Below, in pieces: positions 24,015-34,422 of a DNA stretch of 34,422 bases (within the stretch, counting starts at the first letter, position 1; every line of letters starts with the position of its first letter). This stretch comes from Paludibacteraceae bacterium (GTDB lineage: Bacteria > Bacteroidota > Bacteroidia > Bacteroidales > Paludibacteraceae), in assembly GCA_017559385.1 (NCBI GenBank), contig JAFYSK010000060.1, forward strand, positions 1-34,422, read 5' to 3'. Below the pieces are notes generated by a model. It saw only the letters and a program-made list of their open reading frames with translations. It was not told the DNA's origin and ran no database searches. Made by a program: the position numbers and the translations under genes.

Positions 24015-25490
24015 TTATTTTACTTGCACACCTGCTGCATTGTAAATGTTCTCTCCGCGTTTGATCAATATTTGACCATCTTGCATAACCTTCACAGGAA
24101 TTACCACAGTTGTTACATCCTCTACACCAGTAGCAGTTGCTACTTTAACAACGATTTGAGAAGCACGAACTTGGTTAAGCGATGCGGTAAATACTACCTC
24201 ATTAGCAGATCCTGTCCATGTTCCTACAGCACCAGAATAAGAATAGCTTCCATCTGCCACTGTGAAGCAACCAGGACCATACTTCTCATCATCATTTGCT
24301 GTACATGTAAACTCAACAGATACGATATTACCTACAGTAGAAGTGATAGTAAGAGTTTCGTTCTTGTAAATACGATAGTGGTTCTCATTATTATAAGTAC
24401 CGATACAACCTTTGGTTACATCCAATGTTACACCATTTTTACTTACTTTGAAAGCTGCTGCTAGATTGTAATCTGTAGTTGCATTACCCATATCTACATC
24501 TGCATCGAAAGTAGTAGCTCCATTAGATGTACCTGGGTTATCAGTGCCAGGATTATCTGTACCTGGATTGTCTGTACCATTCTCGTTCAATGTAACTTCT
24601 TCGAATGTATCAAAATCGAACGCCCATACAGGAAGTACTTTATCAAAAGTATATGTCTTGCCATCTGTTCCTACAAACGAACCTTTGAATGAATAGTTAC
24701 CTTCATTATCAACATTCTTGATAGTTACAGAACCTACTGGAGACTCCTCATCAGTCAAGACAGAGTCGTTAGTAGATGTCCAAAGACCAGCCCAAATCAT
24801 ACTATAAGTTCCGTTGATAGCAGTTTTACTCTTTGCCTCTACACTAAAATAGAGTTCTGGATATACGTACTCATAGGTCTCTGGATCTGAATCATTATAC
24901 AAATCAAAATCATAGTATGCTATACCATCGTACTCATAATAAATAGCATCTGCATAATTCAAATCACTAACGGTAACCTCGGTCTCAGGAGTCTCACCAC
25001 CAGGTGTATTGCCACTTCCTTCACCTACTTTATACACATAAAATGGTTTGTAACGAGAATCTGTAGATTTATCTACATACATGCGATAGAAAGGACCTCC
25101 TTCACCATTGTTTTGGTACAACAAGTAGTCAGCACCACTCAATGTGCAAGTCAACACACCAGCAGCGGTCACCTTGCATACGCTACCTGTTGCTGCATAT
25201 TTAAATGAGTTTTTAACTGTCAGAGAGATGTATTGATTTCCATCTTTAAGAAGCACACCACCGTTAGCAGCCTCTACTACATACTCTACCCAACCAGTAG
25301 AAGCCACAGTGGCATCTTTATTGCCATTATAGCCTGTAACACCAAGTGCAGCATCATCACAATAAAGCACCACTTTGTCGCCAGCAGCCAAAGTAGTAAT
25401 GTCGGTTACCTTGGTGTAACCTTCACCTAAACTAGCAAAACTCATTACACTGAAGAGCATTGCGCTAAGTAAAAGAGTAATTTTTTTCAT
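24015..25490 (-). CDS. Secreted multidomain beta protein with type IX-like tail
   Basis: A 491-aa exported protein (signal MKKITLLLSAMLFSVMSFA). Domain one (about 20-150) has the YTKVTDITTLAAGDKVVLYC start often seen attached to chitinases and nucleases in this phylum. A second acidic, Tyr/Asp-rich domain (about 170-290) follows. Then comes a linker of GTDNP repeats (four, near 300-320) and a third beta domain. The last 25 residues, VMQDGQILIKRGENIYNAAGVQVK in part, resemble a type IX secretion sorting signal. It is probably surface-exposed or released; the ligand is unknown. The gene starts 30 bp after the recF stop and has no clear promoter of its own. Confidence 0.8.
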   Translation of the reverse strand: MKKITLLLSAMLFSVMSFASLGEGYTKVTDITTLAAGDKVVLYCDDAALGVTGYNGNKDATVASTGWVEYVVEAANGGVLLKDGNQYISLTVKNSFKYAATGSVCKVTAAGVLTCTLSGADYLLYQNNGEGGPFYRMYVDKSTDSRYKPFYVYKVGEGSGNTPGGETPETEVTVSDLNYADAIYYEYDGIAYYDFDLYNDSDPETYEYVYPELYFSVEAKSKTAINGTYSMIWAGLWTSTNDSVLTDEESPVGSVTIKNVDNEGNYSFKGSFVGTDGKTYTFDKVLPVWAFDFDTFEEVTLNENGTDNPGTDNPGTDNPGTSNGATTFDADVDMGNATTDYNLAAAFKVSKNGVTLDVTKGCIGTYNNENHYRIYKNETLTITSTVGNIVSVEFTCTANDDEKYGPGCFTVADGSYSYSGAVGTWTGSANEVVFTASLNQVRASQIVVKVATATGVEDVTTVVIPVKVMQDGQILIKRGENIYNAAGVQVK

Positions 25491-25520
25491 ACATTTTTTG
25501 TTTTTAAGTTAATATTATAT

Positions 25521-26642
25521 TTATAGTTCGTTCAATGTACTGACTTCGCCATTATCTACTTGAAATAATTTAGCATCAAATTGCTCTTGGCTCAATATTT
25601 TGGTCAAGTGTTGGCGGTCTGTATCCGTGATAAATATTTGTCCAAATCGCTCATCTCCAACTAGTTGTACTATTCTCTCTACTCGCTCACTATCCAATTT
25701 GTCAAAAATATCATCCAGCAACAAGATCGGTTGGGTATTGAGGATATGTTCTGCTTTCAAATAGAGTGCCTGTCCTAGTTTCATGGCCAACAGATAGGAC
25801 TTTTGTTGTCCTTGACTACCTACCCTCTTCAAAGGATATGCGCCCAACATCATCTCCAACTCATCCTTGTGTATACCTTGTGAAGTCCACCCTAATATCA
25901 AATCACGGGAGCGTGTACGCGCAAGCGATTCTAAAAGGTCACGTTCATGCATTTGCGATTTGTACATCAGCGACACTTGCTCTTTATCATCCGAGATTGC
26001 GCTATATACTTGTTGAAAGTATGGCACAAATTGCTCAATGAATTGCACACGAGCTTGGTATATTGGTAATGTATGAGAAACCATCTGTTGCTCAAGTACT
26101 TCCATCAAGGTATCAGGCAATTGTTCTGGTTGCTCTGCATATTGTTTGAGTAGTGCATTACGTTGTTTGAGCAGAACATTATATTGAGTTAAGTGCTCCA
26201 AATAACTCTTGCTATATTGCGAGATCACTCCGTCCATGAACTTGCGTCGTTCATCACTACCCTCCACTACCAGTTCGCTATCTTGCGGACTCACCATCAC
26301 AAGAGGTATCAAACCAATATGGTCAATTAGTCGCTTATAATCTTTCTTGCCGCGGCGGAATTGCTTTTTCACGCCACGCTTAATACCGCAACTGATTATC
26401 TCATCATTATCAGCGTTTAGGTATCTGCCTTGAATCATCGCCATATCCTCATCATGGTGGATATTTTGACTATCAATAGCATTATATGCCGACTTGGTAA
26501 AACTTAGATAATAAATAGCATCTAATATATTCGTTTTACCTTGTCCGTTGAGTCCTACAAAAGCATTAATCTTATCCGAGAATTGCAAAGTTGCTTCACG
26601 GATATTCTTATAATTCAATATATGTAACTCTTTGAGTAACAT
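25521..26642 (-). CDS. recF: DNA replication/repair protein RecF
   Basis: A 373-aa SMC-like ATPase that loads RecA onto gapped DNA with RecO and RecR. It has the Walker A GLNGQGKT (30-37), a long arm, the ABC-type signature RVGSQGQQKS and the Walker B ILLLDDIFDKLD followed by the D-loop. The N-terminus LHILNYKNIREA is typical. The start ATG is 3 nt after the response-regulator stop, so the two are coupled. Being beside a response regulator, rather than dnaA/dnaN, is not the usual textbook arrangement but occurs in this phylum. Confidence 0.95.
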   Translation of the reverse strand: MLLKELHILNYKNIREATLQFSDKINAFVGLNGQGKTNILDAIYYLSFTKSAYNAIDSQNIHHDEDMAMIQGRYLNADNDEIISCGIKRGVKKQFRRGKKDYKRLIDHIGLIPLVMVSPQDSELVVEGSDERRKFMDGVISQYSKSYLEHLTQYNVLLKQRNALLKQYAEQPEQLPDTLMEVLEQQMVSHTLPIYQARVQFIEQFVPYFQQVYSAISDDKEQVSLMYKSQMHERDLLESLARTRSRDLILGWTSQGIHKDELEMMLGAYPLKRVGSQGQQKSYLLAMKLGQALYLKAEHILNTQPILLLDDIFDKLDSERVERIVQLVGDERFGQIFITDTDRQHLTKILSQEQFDAKLFQVDNGEVSTLNEL

Positions 26643-26645
26643 GGA

Positions 26646-27815
26646 TCACATTCCAAACGATTGTACATCTTGATCCGTAATCACATCACCGCTCAAAATG
26701 ATTAATCGCTCTACTACATTGCGTAATTCTCGGATATTTCCTGGCCATGCGCGTTGTTGCAAGGCAGCCATTGCTTCTACTGAAAAAGACTTGGTCTTCC
26801 AACCTTGTTCTTGACATATCTGCTCAACAAAATGATTAATCAACAACGGAATATCATCTTTTCTATCATCTAAAGCAGGTACATGAATAGGAATTACATT
26901 GAGACGATGGTATAAATCCTCACGGAAACGACCATCAGCAATTTCTTTTTTTAGATCTTTGTTGGTGGCAGCAAGTACGCGTACATTCACTTTGATAGGT
27001 TTGTCGCTTCCAACACGAGTAATCTCATTTTCTTGTAATGCACGTAGCACTTTAGCTTGAGCAGCTAGGCTCATGTCCCCTATCTCATCTAAGAAGAGTG
27101 TACCTCCATCAGCTTGCTCAAATTTACCAGCACGATCTTTGATAGCACTAGTAAAACTTCCCTTAGTATGTCCAAATAATTCACTTTCAATTAGTTCGCT
27201 AGGGATAGCGGCACAATTCACTTCTACCATTACCTTCTTGGCACGTGAACTATTCTCATGAATGAGATGAGCAACCACCTCTTTACCCGTACCGTTGGCA
27301 CCTGTAATCAATACACGAGCTTCAGTAGGAGCAACCTTTTCGATGATGCTTCTCACTTTTTCTATTTCAGCACTCTCGCCCACCATTTGGTTGCGCGAGT
27401 TGATTTTCTTACGGAGAACTTTAGTCTCTTGGACGAGAGATTTATGATCAATGGCATGCTTAGTTGTGAGAAGTAATCGATTGAGGTCCAAAGGTTTGAC
27501 AATAAAGTCAAAAGCTCCACTTTTGAGTGCATCCACAGCAGTTTCTACCGTACCATGTCCAGAAATCATAACTACGGGTGCTTCTTCAGCACCACTTTCT
27601 TTTACTGCTTGACGATATGCCTGCAACATCTCCAGGCCATCCATTTCTGGCATCTTGATGTCGGTATAAATCAGATCGTAGGTAGTAGCTAAAGCCTTCT
27701 CTAATCCTACTTTGCCATTTTCAGCAAGATCAATAGTATATCCTTCAAATTCAAGGATATCCTTAAGCGTATTACGTATCGCACGCTCATCATCAATTAC
27801 TAATATTTTTGCCAT
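26646..27815 (-). CDS. NtrC-type response regulator without a DNA-binding domain
   Basis: A 389-aa protein: receiver domain (1-120) with the phospho-acceptor Asp52 (DLIYTDIKMPEMDG), then a sigma-54-interacting AAA+ domain with Walker A GANGTGKE, LDEIGD (Walker B) and an arginine-finger region. The sigma-54 contact loop reads GSFTSA, not GAFTGA. The protein ends soon after the AAA+ lid (WPGNIRELRNVVERLIIL) with only about 20 more residues, so there is no Fis-type helix-turn-helix. This architecture recurs in Bacteroidota and is uncharacterised. It may act without specific enhancer binding, or not through sigma-54 at all. It has a consensus promoter at 27851-27881, and no sensor kinase is adjacent. 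Confidence 0.92.
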   Translation of the reverse strand: MAKILVIDDERAIRNTLKDILEFEGYTIDLAENGKVGLEKALATTYDLIYTDIKMPEMDGLEMLQAYRQAVKESGAEEAPVVMISGHGTVETAVDALKSGAFDFIVKPLDLNRLLLTTKHAIDHKSLVQETKVLRKKINSRNQMVGESAEIEKVRSIIEKVAPTEARVLITGANGTGKEVVAHLIHENSSRAKKVMVEVNCAAIPSELIESELFGHTKGSFTSAIKDRAGKFEQADGGTLFLDEIGDMSLAAQAKVLRALQENEITRVGSDKPIKVNVRVLAATNKDLKKEIADGRFREDLYHRLNVIPIHVPALDDRKDDIPLLINHFVEQICQEQGWKTKSFSVEAMAALQQRAWPGNIRELRNVVERLIILSGDVITDQDVQSFGM

Positions 27816-27850
27816 AAATGTTACTAGTTAGCCTAGTTTATAATCCGCTG

Positions 27851-27881
27851 CAAAATTAGTAAAAAAAAAAGAAATACGCAA
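27851..27881 (-). promoter_or_regulatory. Bacteroidota promoter of the response regulator
   Basis: Minus strand TTG (27879-27881), 20 nt, TAATTTTG (27851-27858), about 36 nt before the ATG. Confidence 0.8.
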
Positions 27882-27943
27882 ATAAAATTTACATTTTATT
27901 TTTAGGGGAAAATACGAAGAAAGAAAATGCATGCCGCATTATC

Positions 27944-28996
27944 TTATTTATTCCAATAAATATATTGTGAACTGCGCACTTTTTTGGCTGCAGGTTCTAC
28001 CACATCTGCAGGCGTAGAAAGATTCCACATCTGTAAATTAGCATTTTTCTTATCCTGAATATATCGATATACATTTTCTGCCCATTGCAACCAATAATTA
28101 TCCAAATATTGATCGCTAGAGCCTGTAAATTGCTTATAAAGGATTAGACGGCCTATCATATTATTATGCTTATCCATATGAAAATCACAAGGAGCATTAG
28201 GGCTATTCCACTCCCAAAACACATCCATAATGGCATGAGACATCCATTCACCAACATATGTACGCAACAAAACATTCACATATATATGTTTAAACGCATC
28301 TCCGGGTTTGCCAAAGTTTGTAGCCTCTCCGTAGTAATAATATGCCACTCGCTCAGCTCTAGACTTACTTTGAATGACACGATAAAACATTCGAGGCCCT
28401 TTCCATATCATTAATGTCGTTAAAAGATTCTCGTTTTCAAAAGTGGTTGTTTTAAGTGTATCAAAAGATTCGCGAGTAAGTATTGTTTCGCTGTGAACCA
28501 GTTTTTGCAGTATATCCCACTCTTGATATTCTTCAGGTGTCAAGGCAAGAAGTTTTAGTTCTTCTTCTAGTGATAACGAATCTAATTTCCTATATAAATC
28601 AAAGGATTTGGTGCGTGATGATGTTAAATTGATTTCATTTCTCTTTGGAATAAACAAGGTAGGAGTCTGGTAAGAGTCTTTTAGCAGCGTATCCACCTTC
28701 GTACAAAGATTTCTAATATATCCCTTATATGCTTTTTCTGGATATAGTCGTATCAATTCTTTTTCTATATACTCTGCAATAGTTGATTCCTGTTGCAAAT
28801 TAGAATTATTTTCCCATTGGGCTCCTAAGACATATATAACCTCAGCGGGAAATGTAGGTAACGCACTCGTATCTGGTAGATAGATATCTATCGGGTCTGA
28901 TTGCATGGATTGGGAAACCTTTTGTGTCTTACATGCAACCATAGTTATCATCAGAAAAATAGTAAGAAGGAGTAGTATGTATTTATTCTTTGTCAT
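27944..28996 (-). CDS. Lipoprotein with DUF6973-like C-terminal domain
   Basis: A 350-aa lipoprotein from ATG 28994-28996; the promoter at 29015-29045 lies over the upstream TTG (29017), which therefore cannot be the start. The signal is MTKNKYILLLLTIFLMITMVAC. The C-terminal part contains the pattern FKHIYVNVLLR...DFHMDKHNNMIGR. This matches the H-N and MDxHNNxxGR motifs of the DUF6973 family and hints at a metal-dependent activity. The N-terminal half is helical, with SLEEELKLLALTPEEYQEW. Function is unknown. A weak hairpin followed by T-rich DNA lies after the stop (27926-27940). Confidence 0.7.
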   Translation of the reverse strand: MTKNKYILLLLTIFLMITMVACKTQKVSQSMQSDPIDIYLPDTSALPTFPAEVIYVLGAQWENNSNLQQESTIAEYIEKELIRLYPEKAYKGYIRNLCTKVDTLLKDSYQTPTLFIPKRNEINLTSSRTKSFDLYRKLDSLSLEEELKLLALTPEEYQEWDILQKLVHSETILTRESFDTLKTTTFENENLLTTLMIWKGPRMFYRVIQSKSRAERVAYYYYGEATNFGKPGDAFKHIYVNVLLRTYVGEWMSHAIMDVFWEWNSPNAPCDFHMDKHNNMIGRLILYKQFTGSSDQYLDNYWLQWAENVYRYIQDKKNANLQMWNLSTPADVVEPAAKKVRSSQYIYWNK

Positions 28997-29014
28997 TTTT
29001 GCATTTATTGGCTG

Positions 29015-29045
29015 CAAAGTTAGTATTTTTTTTTAGAATATGCAA
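29015..29045 (-). promoter_or_regulatory. Bacteroidota promoter of the DUF6973-like gene
   Basis: Minus strand TTG (29043-29045), 20 nt, TAACTTTG (29015-29022). It decides the start codon of the gene downstream. Confidence 0.8.
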
Positions 29046-29087
29046 AAATTATACCATAAGTCAGAATTCTTATCATTTGCTATAGGT

Positions 29088-29137
29088 TTGGTATCCCTTC
29101 GGAGTGGTATCGGATTGGTATCGGGATCGGTAGTAGA
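29088..29137 (+). repeat. TGGTATCGG-type tandem repeat
   Basis: TGGTATC occurs at 29089, 29105 and 29116, the last two 11 bp apart, followed by a degenerate ATCGGTAG. The stretch lies between the V-ATPase terminator and the DUF6973-like promoter. Confidence 0.6.
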
Positions 29138-29162
29138 GGTATGAAGATGAAGATGATAATAA

Positions 29163-29203
29163 AAAAATAATGGAAGAAGCAATGCTCCTTCCATTATTTT
29201 TAG
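29163..29203 (-). terminator. Intrinsic terminator of the V-ATPase operon
   Basis: ATAATGGAAG and CTTCCATTAT form a 10-bp core stem, extended by A/T pairs, with a 10-base loop. On the minus strand it is followed by seven T. Confidence 0.8.
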
Positions 29204-29261
29204 AATAATTCAACTTTTAAAGTGCAACTATATCTGCAGCAATCTCTGCCACTGTAGTTAC

Positions 29262-31584
<2,323 letters not shown>

Positions 31585-31588
<4 letters not shown>

Positions 31589-32232
31589 GCTTGTTCCTCC
31601 TTTCCAGCGTTTGCCTTTTTAGCCAATTCTTCTGCCATACGAGCTTCTGCCTCACGCTTAGACTTAACAATCTTTTGTGATGACTTGCTCAGGTTCTCTT
31701 CGTCTTCCATAAAGCGTTTAATCTTACGGATAGCGTCCTGGAAACCAGGTATTTGCACTTTCTCGAAGAGGTTCACCTTTTGGGTAGTTTTCTTGCGAGC
31801 ATAGTCAAGGAGTTCAACCTTACGGCGCACAAACTCCTGACGAATACCTACGTCTGCAATGGCTTTGAGTTGGTTGAAACCGTCTGCAAACCATTTAGGA
31901 GAAGAGAAGATGCTAAACTCCTTGGTTGAGTACACTACCTCTTCCAATACGGGTACGCGTACACCTGCGATCTTCTTGATCGACATGCGCACATCGTCCA
32001 CATGGATGAGACTCGTGTCAAACTCGCCCCAGAGTGCTAACATCTGATCGTAGTCTTTGATGCGACGATCCACCTCTTCGTCGAGCGCCTTGATCTCATC
32101 CTTTGCTCGCTTCACCTCGAGTCGGAGAGCCGACTCTTTGCTTTGCAGCGTAGGCAAAGTACGTTGGCGCATCTTGAGGTCTTTCTCCAAAGCCTGCAAC
32201 GATGTTTTATTAAATTGATAATTAATTGCCAT
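31585..32232 (-). CDS. ntpD: V-type ATPase subunit D (central stalk)
   Basis: A 215-aa central-rotor subunit made mainly of two long helices, which turns inside the A3B3 head. The N-terminal QFNKTSLQALEKDLKMRQRTLPTL and the C-terminal heptad-rich KVNLFEKVQIPGFQDAIRKIKRFMEDEE match the family. It overlaps subunit I by 4 bp. Its separation from subunit B by 118 bp is unusual for this operon, whose genes normally nearly touch. Confidence 0.93.
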
Positions 32233-32350
32233 GATTTTTACTCACTTTGTTCGTGATATCTACTTCGTGAATAGTTATTCGCTATTGCCAATGAAAAGTC
32301 ACTTTTCATGCGAAGCATAACATTTCAGCGAAGTTAGATTTCAGCAAAAC
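32233..32350. repeat. 118-bp spacer of small hairpins and repeats between B and D
   Basis: It contains the self-pairing segments ATGCTTCGCAT and GAAAAGTGACTTTTC, a doubled ATTTCAGC 16 bp apart (32322 and 32338 region), and an ATTGGCAATAGCG segment related to the trmN6 repeat. No ORF or promoter box is evident. It looks like an inserted repeat-derived segment. Confidence 0.5.
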
Positions 32351-33676
32351 TTATTTTGGCCAATATTTATTTACGAGTTCTTGTTTGATATTTGCCTCTT
32401 CTGGTTTGAAGTATTTGCCGAACAAGTTCCAAGACACATCCAACATCTGTGTGGTATTGATATTCACATCAATAGCCAAGATTTGTGTAGAATATGCCTT
32501 AGCGAACTCAAGGCAGCGCTCATCGTAGTCAGTGAGGTCGAAACCATTCTCTTGTTTGGTTTTAGCGTTAGCAGCATCGGCGTAAAGACGAACGGCGGCG
32601 TTCATCACTTGTGGGTGATCTTCGCGAGTTTTCTTACCAGCCACCAATTGTTTCAAACGAGAGAGTGAACGGAATGGATCCACGATAACCTTACCGATAT
32701 CTGAGTCACGACGGAGGTAAAGCTGACCCTCGGTGATATAACCGGTGTTATCAGGAATAGCGTGGGTGATATCGCCACCAGAAAGGGTTGTTACCGCGAT
32801 AATGGTGATAGAGCCACCACCTGCTTCCTCTGGGAATTGAACTGCTTTCTCGTAGATCTTAGCAAGGTCAGAATAGAGTGAACCTGGCATAGAGTCCTTA
32901 GATGGAATTTGGTCCATACGGTTACTTACAATAGCAAGTGCGTCAGCGTAGAGGGTCATATCGGTGAGGAGCACCAACACTTTCTCGTGCTTTTGTACAG
33001 CGAAGTACTCAGCAGCGCAGAGTGCCATATCAGGGATAAGAAGACGCTCTACAGGAGGGTTCTCAGTGGTATTAACGAAAGACACGATGCGGTCCAATAC
33101 ACCTGCGTTAGAGAACACGTTCTTGAAGTAGAGGTAGTCGTCGTTGGTAAGACCCATACCACCGAGGATGATCTTATCAGCCTCAGCGCGGAGTGCTACG
33201 TTAGCCATCACTTGGTTATATGGTTGGTCAGGGTCAGCAAAGAATGGAATCTTTTGTCCTGACACGAGTGTATTGTTGAGGTCGATACCTGCGATACCAG
33301 TAGCGATGAGCTCAGATGGTTGTTTACGGCGAACAGGGTTCACACTAGGACCACCGATCTCTACTTCAGTACCCTCAATAGCAGGTCCGCCATCGATTGG
33401 ATCACCATATGCGTTGAAGAAGCGACCAGCCAATTGCTCGCTTACCTTCAATGATGGAGCTTTGCCTAGGAACACTACTTCCGCGTTGGTAGGGATACCC
33501 TCGGTACCCTCGAACACTTGAAGAGTCACATCATCGCCCATGATCTTAACGACCTGTGCGAGTTTGCCATTCACAGTAGCGAGCTCGTCGTTACCTACAC
33601 CTTCAGCTTTCAATGAACAAGTAGCCTTGGTGATAGCTGTGATTTGTGTATAAATCTTTTGAAATGCTTTTGCCAT
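32351..33676 (-). CDS. ntpB: V-type ATPase subunit B (non-catalytic)
   Basis: A 441-aa nucleotide-binding-fold subunit that alternates with A in the A3B3 head. It carries the NPVRRKQPSELIATGIAGIDLNNTLVSGQKIPFF region with no Walker A lysine motif, as expected for B, then LLTDMTLYADALAIVSNRMDQIPS and GDITHAIPDNTGYITEGQL. Length is usual. It starts 5 bp after the A stop. Confidence 0.97.
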   Translation of the reverse strand: MAKAFQKIYTQITAITKATCSLKAEGVGNDELATVNGKLAQVVKIMGDDVTLQVFEGTEGIPTNAEVVFLGKAPSLKVSEQLAGRFFNAYGDPIDGGPAIEGTEVEIGGPSVNPVRRKQPSELIATGIAGIDLNNTLVSGQKIPFFADPDQPYNQVMANVALRAEADKIILGGMGLTNDDYLYFKNVFSNAGVLDRIVSFVNTTENPPVERLLIPDMALCAAEYFAVQKHEKVLVLLTDMTLYADALAIVSNRMDQIPSKDSMPGSLYSDLAKIYEKAVQFPEEAGGGSITIIAVTTLSGGDITHAIPDNTGYITEGQLYLRRDSDIGKVIVDPFRSLSRLKQLVAGKKTREDHPQVMNAAVRLYADAANAKTKQENGFDLTDYDERCLEFAKAYSTQILAIDVNINTTQMLDVSWNLFGKYFKPEEANIKQELVNKYWPK

Positions 33677-33681
33677 AGTCG

Positions 33682-34422
33682 TTATGCTTTGATTTGTTTC
33701 TCAGCGAGAAGGTCGTTGAGTTGTTGTTGATATTGGTTAAATGCCTCGCTCTTGAACTCAGCGTAGTTCATCTGCTTGCAGAGGTTGATTACGCGTTTGA
33801 AGTAGGTACTTACATCGTTGAAGTCCTTGAAATCATAATCGTGCTTGCAGATATCCATCACAAGGTTGAGGATATATTGTTGACGTTCCATTGGGCAGAC
33901 AGCATCGATCTTATCGAATGCATCTTGTTGGAGAACAACGAAGTCGATCACCTCGGCTTTCCAGAACTCCTCGTGATAATCTACAGGTACACCGTCGTCA
34001 CCCAAGATATTGATTTGCTCTTGGATCTCCTTACCACGTTGGAGGTAAGTCTTCATATCGTTCACCTTGCCGAGCCACTCGCCATCAATGAGGTTGGTGA
34101 TATACTCCTCAAACTCAGGATATTCGATATATTTAGAGTAAGAGTCGATTGGGTTAACAGCAGGGTAACGCTTGCGGTCAGCACGAGCTTGCTCCAATGC
34201 GTAGAAGCAGCGAGCCACTTTCTTGGTACCCTCAGTCACAGGCTCCTTAAGGTTACCACCTGCAGGAGATACAGTACCGAGGAAGGTTACAGAACCTGTA
34301 GCACCATTATTAAGGTACACGTAACCTGCGCGCGCATAGAACGCGCCGATGATAGCAGACAAGTCCATTGGGAACGCATCTTGACCTGGCAACTCCTCCA
34401 AACGGTTAGACATCTCACGCAA
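33682..34422 (-). CDS. ntpA: V-type ATPase catalytic subunit A, C-terminal part
   Basis: The final 246 codons of the catalytic A subunit; the 5' end lies beyond the right edge, so the first visible codon (TTG at 34420-34422) is internal. Visible family features are REMSNRLEELPGQDAFPMDLSAIIGAFYARAG, then GSVTFLGTVSPAGGN and ALEQARADRKRYPAVNP. The Walker A part is outside the window. The gene order A-B-D-I-K with no separate C, F and G genes is the usual one in Bacteroidota. Confidence 0.96.
   Translation of the reverse strand: MREMSNRLEELPGQDAFPMDLSAIIGAFYARAGYVYLNNGATGSVTFLGTVSPAGGNLKEPVTEGTKKVARCFYALEQARADRKRYPAVNPIDSYSKYIEYPEFEEYITNLIDGEWLGKVNDMKTYLQRGKEIQEQINILGDDGVPVDYHEEFWKAEVIDFVVLQQDAFDKIDAVCPMERQQYILNLVMDICKHDYDFKDFNDVSTYFKRVINLCKQMNYAEFKSEAFNQYQQQLNDLLAEKQIKA

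Overview
The window looks like a chromosomal segment of a Bacteroidales bacterium (phylum Bacteroidota), probably gut- or anaerobe-associated. Six promoters of the Bacteroidota type (TTG, exactly 20 nt, then TAnnTTTG) are visible. The gene families are typical of that order: DUF4292 lipoprotein, DPP-IV-like S9 peptidase, ROK glucokinase, U32 peptidase, a short NtrC-type regulator, a V-type ATPase operon in the order A-B-D-I-K, and a secreted protein with a type-IX-secretion-like tail. I see no rRNA, tRNA, CRISPR array, insertion sequence or prophage.

Layout. 1-339 (minus) is the start of a lipoprotein gene that leaves the window. 340-1100 has no credible gene. It holds a structured RNA (about 430-668, minus) behind a consensus promoter, then arrays of short degenerate tandem repeats. 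1164-4544 (plus) is recQ, an ArsG/CcdA-like permease and trmN6. Opposing it is a minus-strand run from the promoter at 10982-11012: DPP-IV-like peptidase, glucokinase, polysaccharide deacetylase, Ig-like lipoprotein and pnuC (10954 down to 4641). A divergent promoter at 11092-11122 starts a long plus-strand run to the terminator at 23214-23248: lipid kinase, dut, TPR protein, DUF4292 lipoprotein, EnvC-like protein, FKBP isomerase lipoprotein, Cys-rich lipoprotein, RecB-like helicase/nuclease, rimM, TrmH-type methyltransferase, U32 peptidase plus a split-off C-terminal ORF, and a WYL protein. Several of these genes overlap or nearly touch. 23250-23990 holds a tiny ORF and an ArdC-like small protein. 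24015-28996 (minus) has a secreted protein, recF, a sigma-54-type response regulator and a DUF6973-like lipoprotein. 29262-34422 (minus) is the V-ATPase operon, with subunit A running off the right edge.

How the genes work together. The plus-strand run joins nucleotide and lipid housekeeping (dUTPase, diacylglycerol-type kinase), envelope maintenance (TPR, DUF4292, EnvC-like, lipoproteins), DNA repair (RecB-like) and ribosome/tRNA maturation (RimM, TrmH, U32). The V-ATPase ring subunit keeps the residues that bind Na+ in the Enterococcus hirae enzyme, which suggests a sodium pump or sodium-driven synthase.

The most unusual property is not one gene. Most longer spacers are built of short, imperfect tandem units of 7, 9, 11 or about 21 bp, differing from place to place, and repeat-like DNA has also entered coding sequence in frame (twice in recQ, once in trmN6, and at the C-terminus of pnuC). 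The second is the structured RNA at 430-668, which contains two mutually exclusive stems. A third is a U32 peptidase whose C-terminal Cys domain is now a separate overlapping ORF. All calls come from reading the sequence; no searches or folding programs were run.
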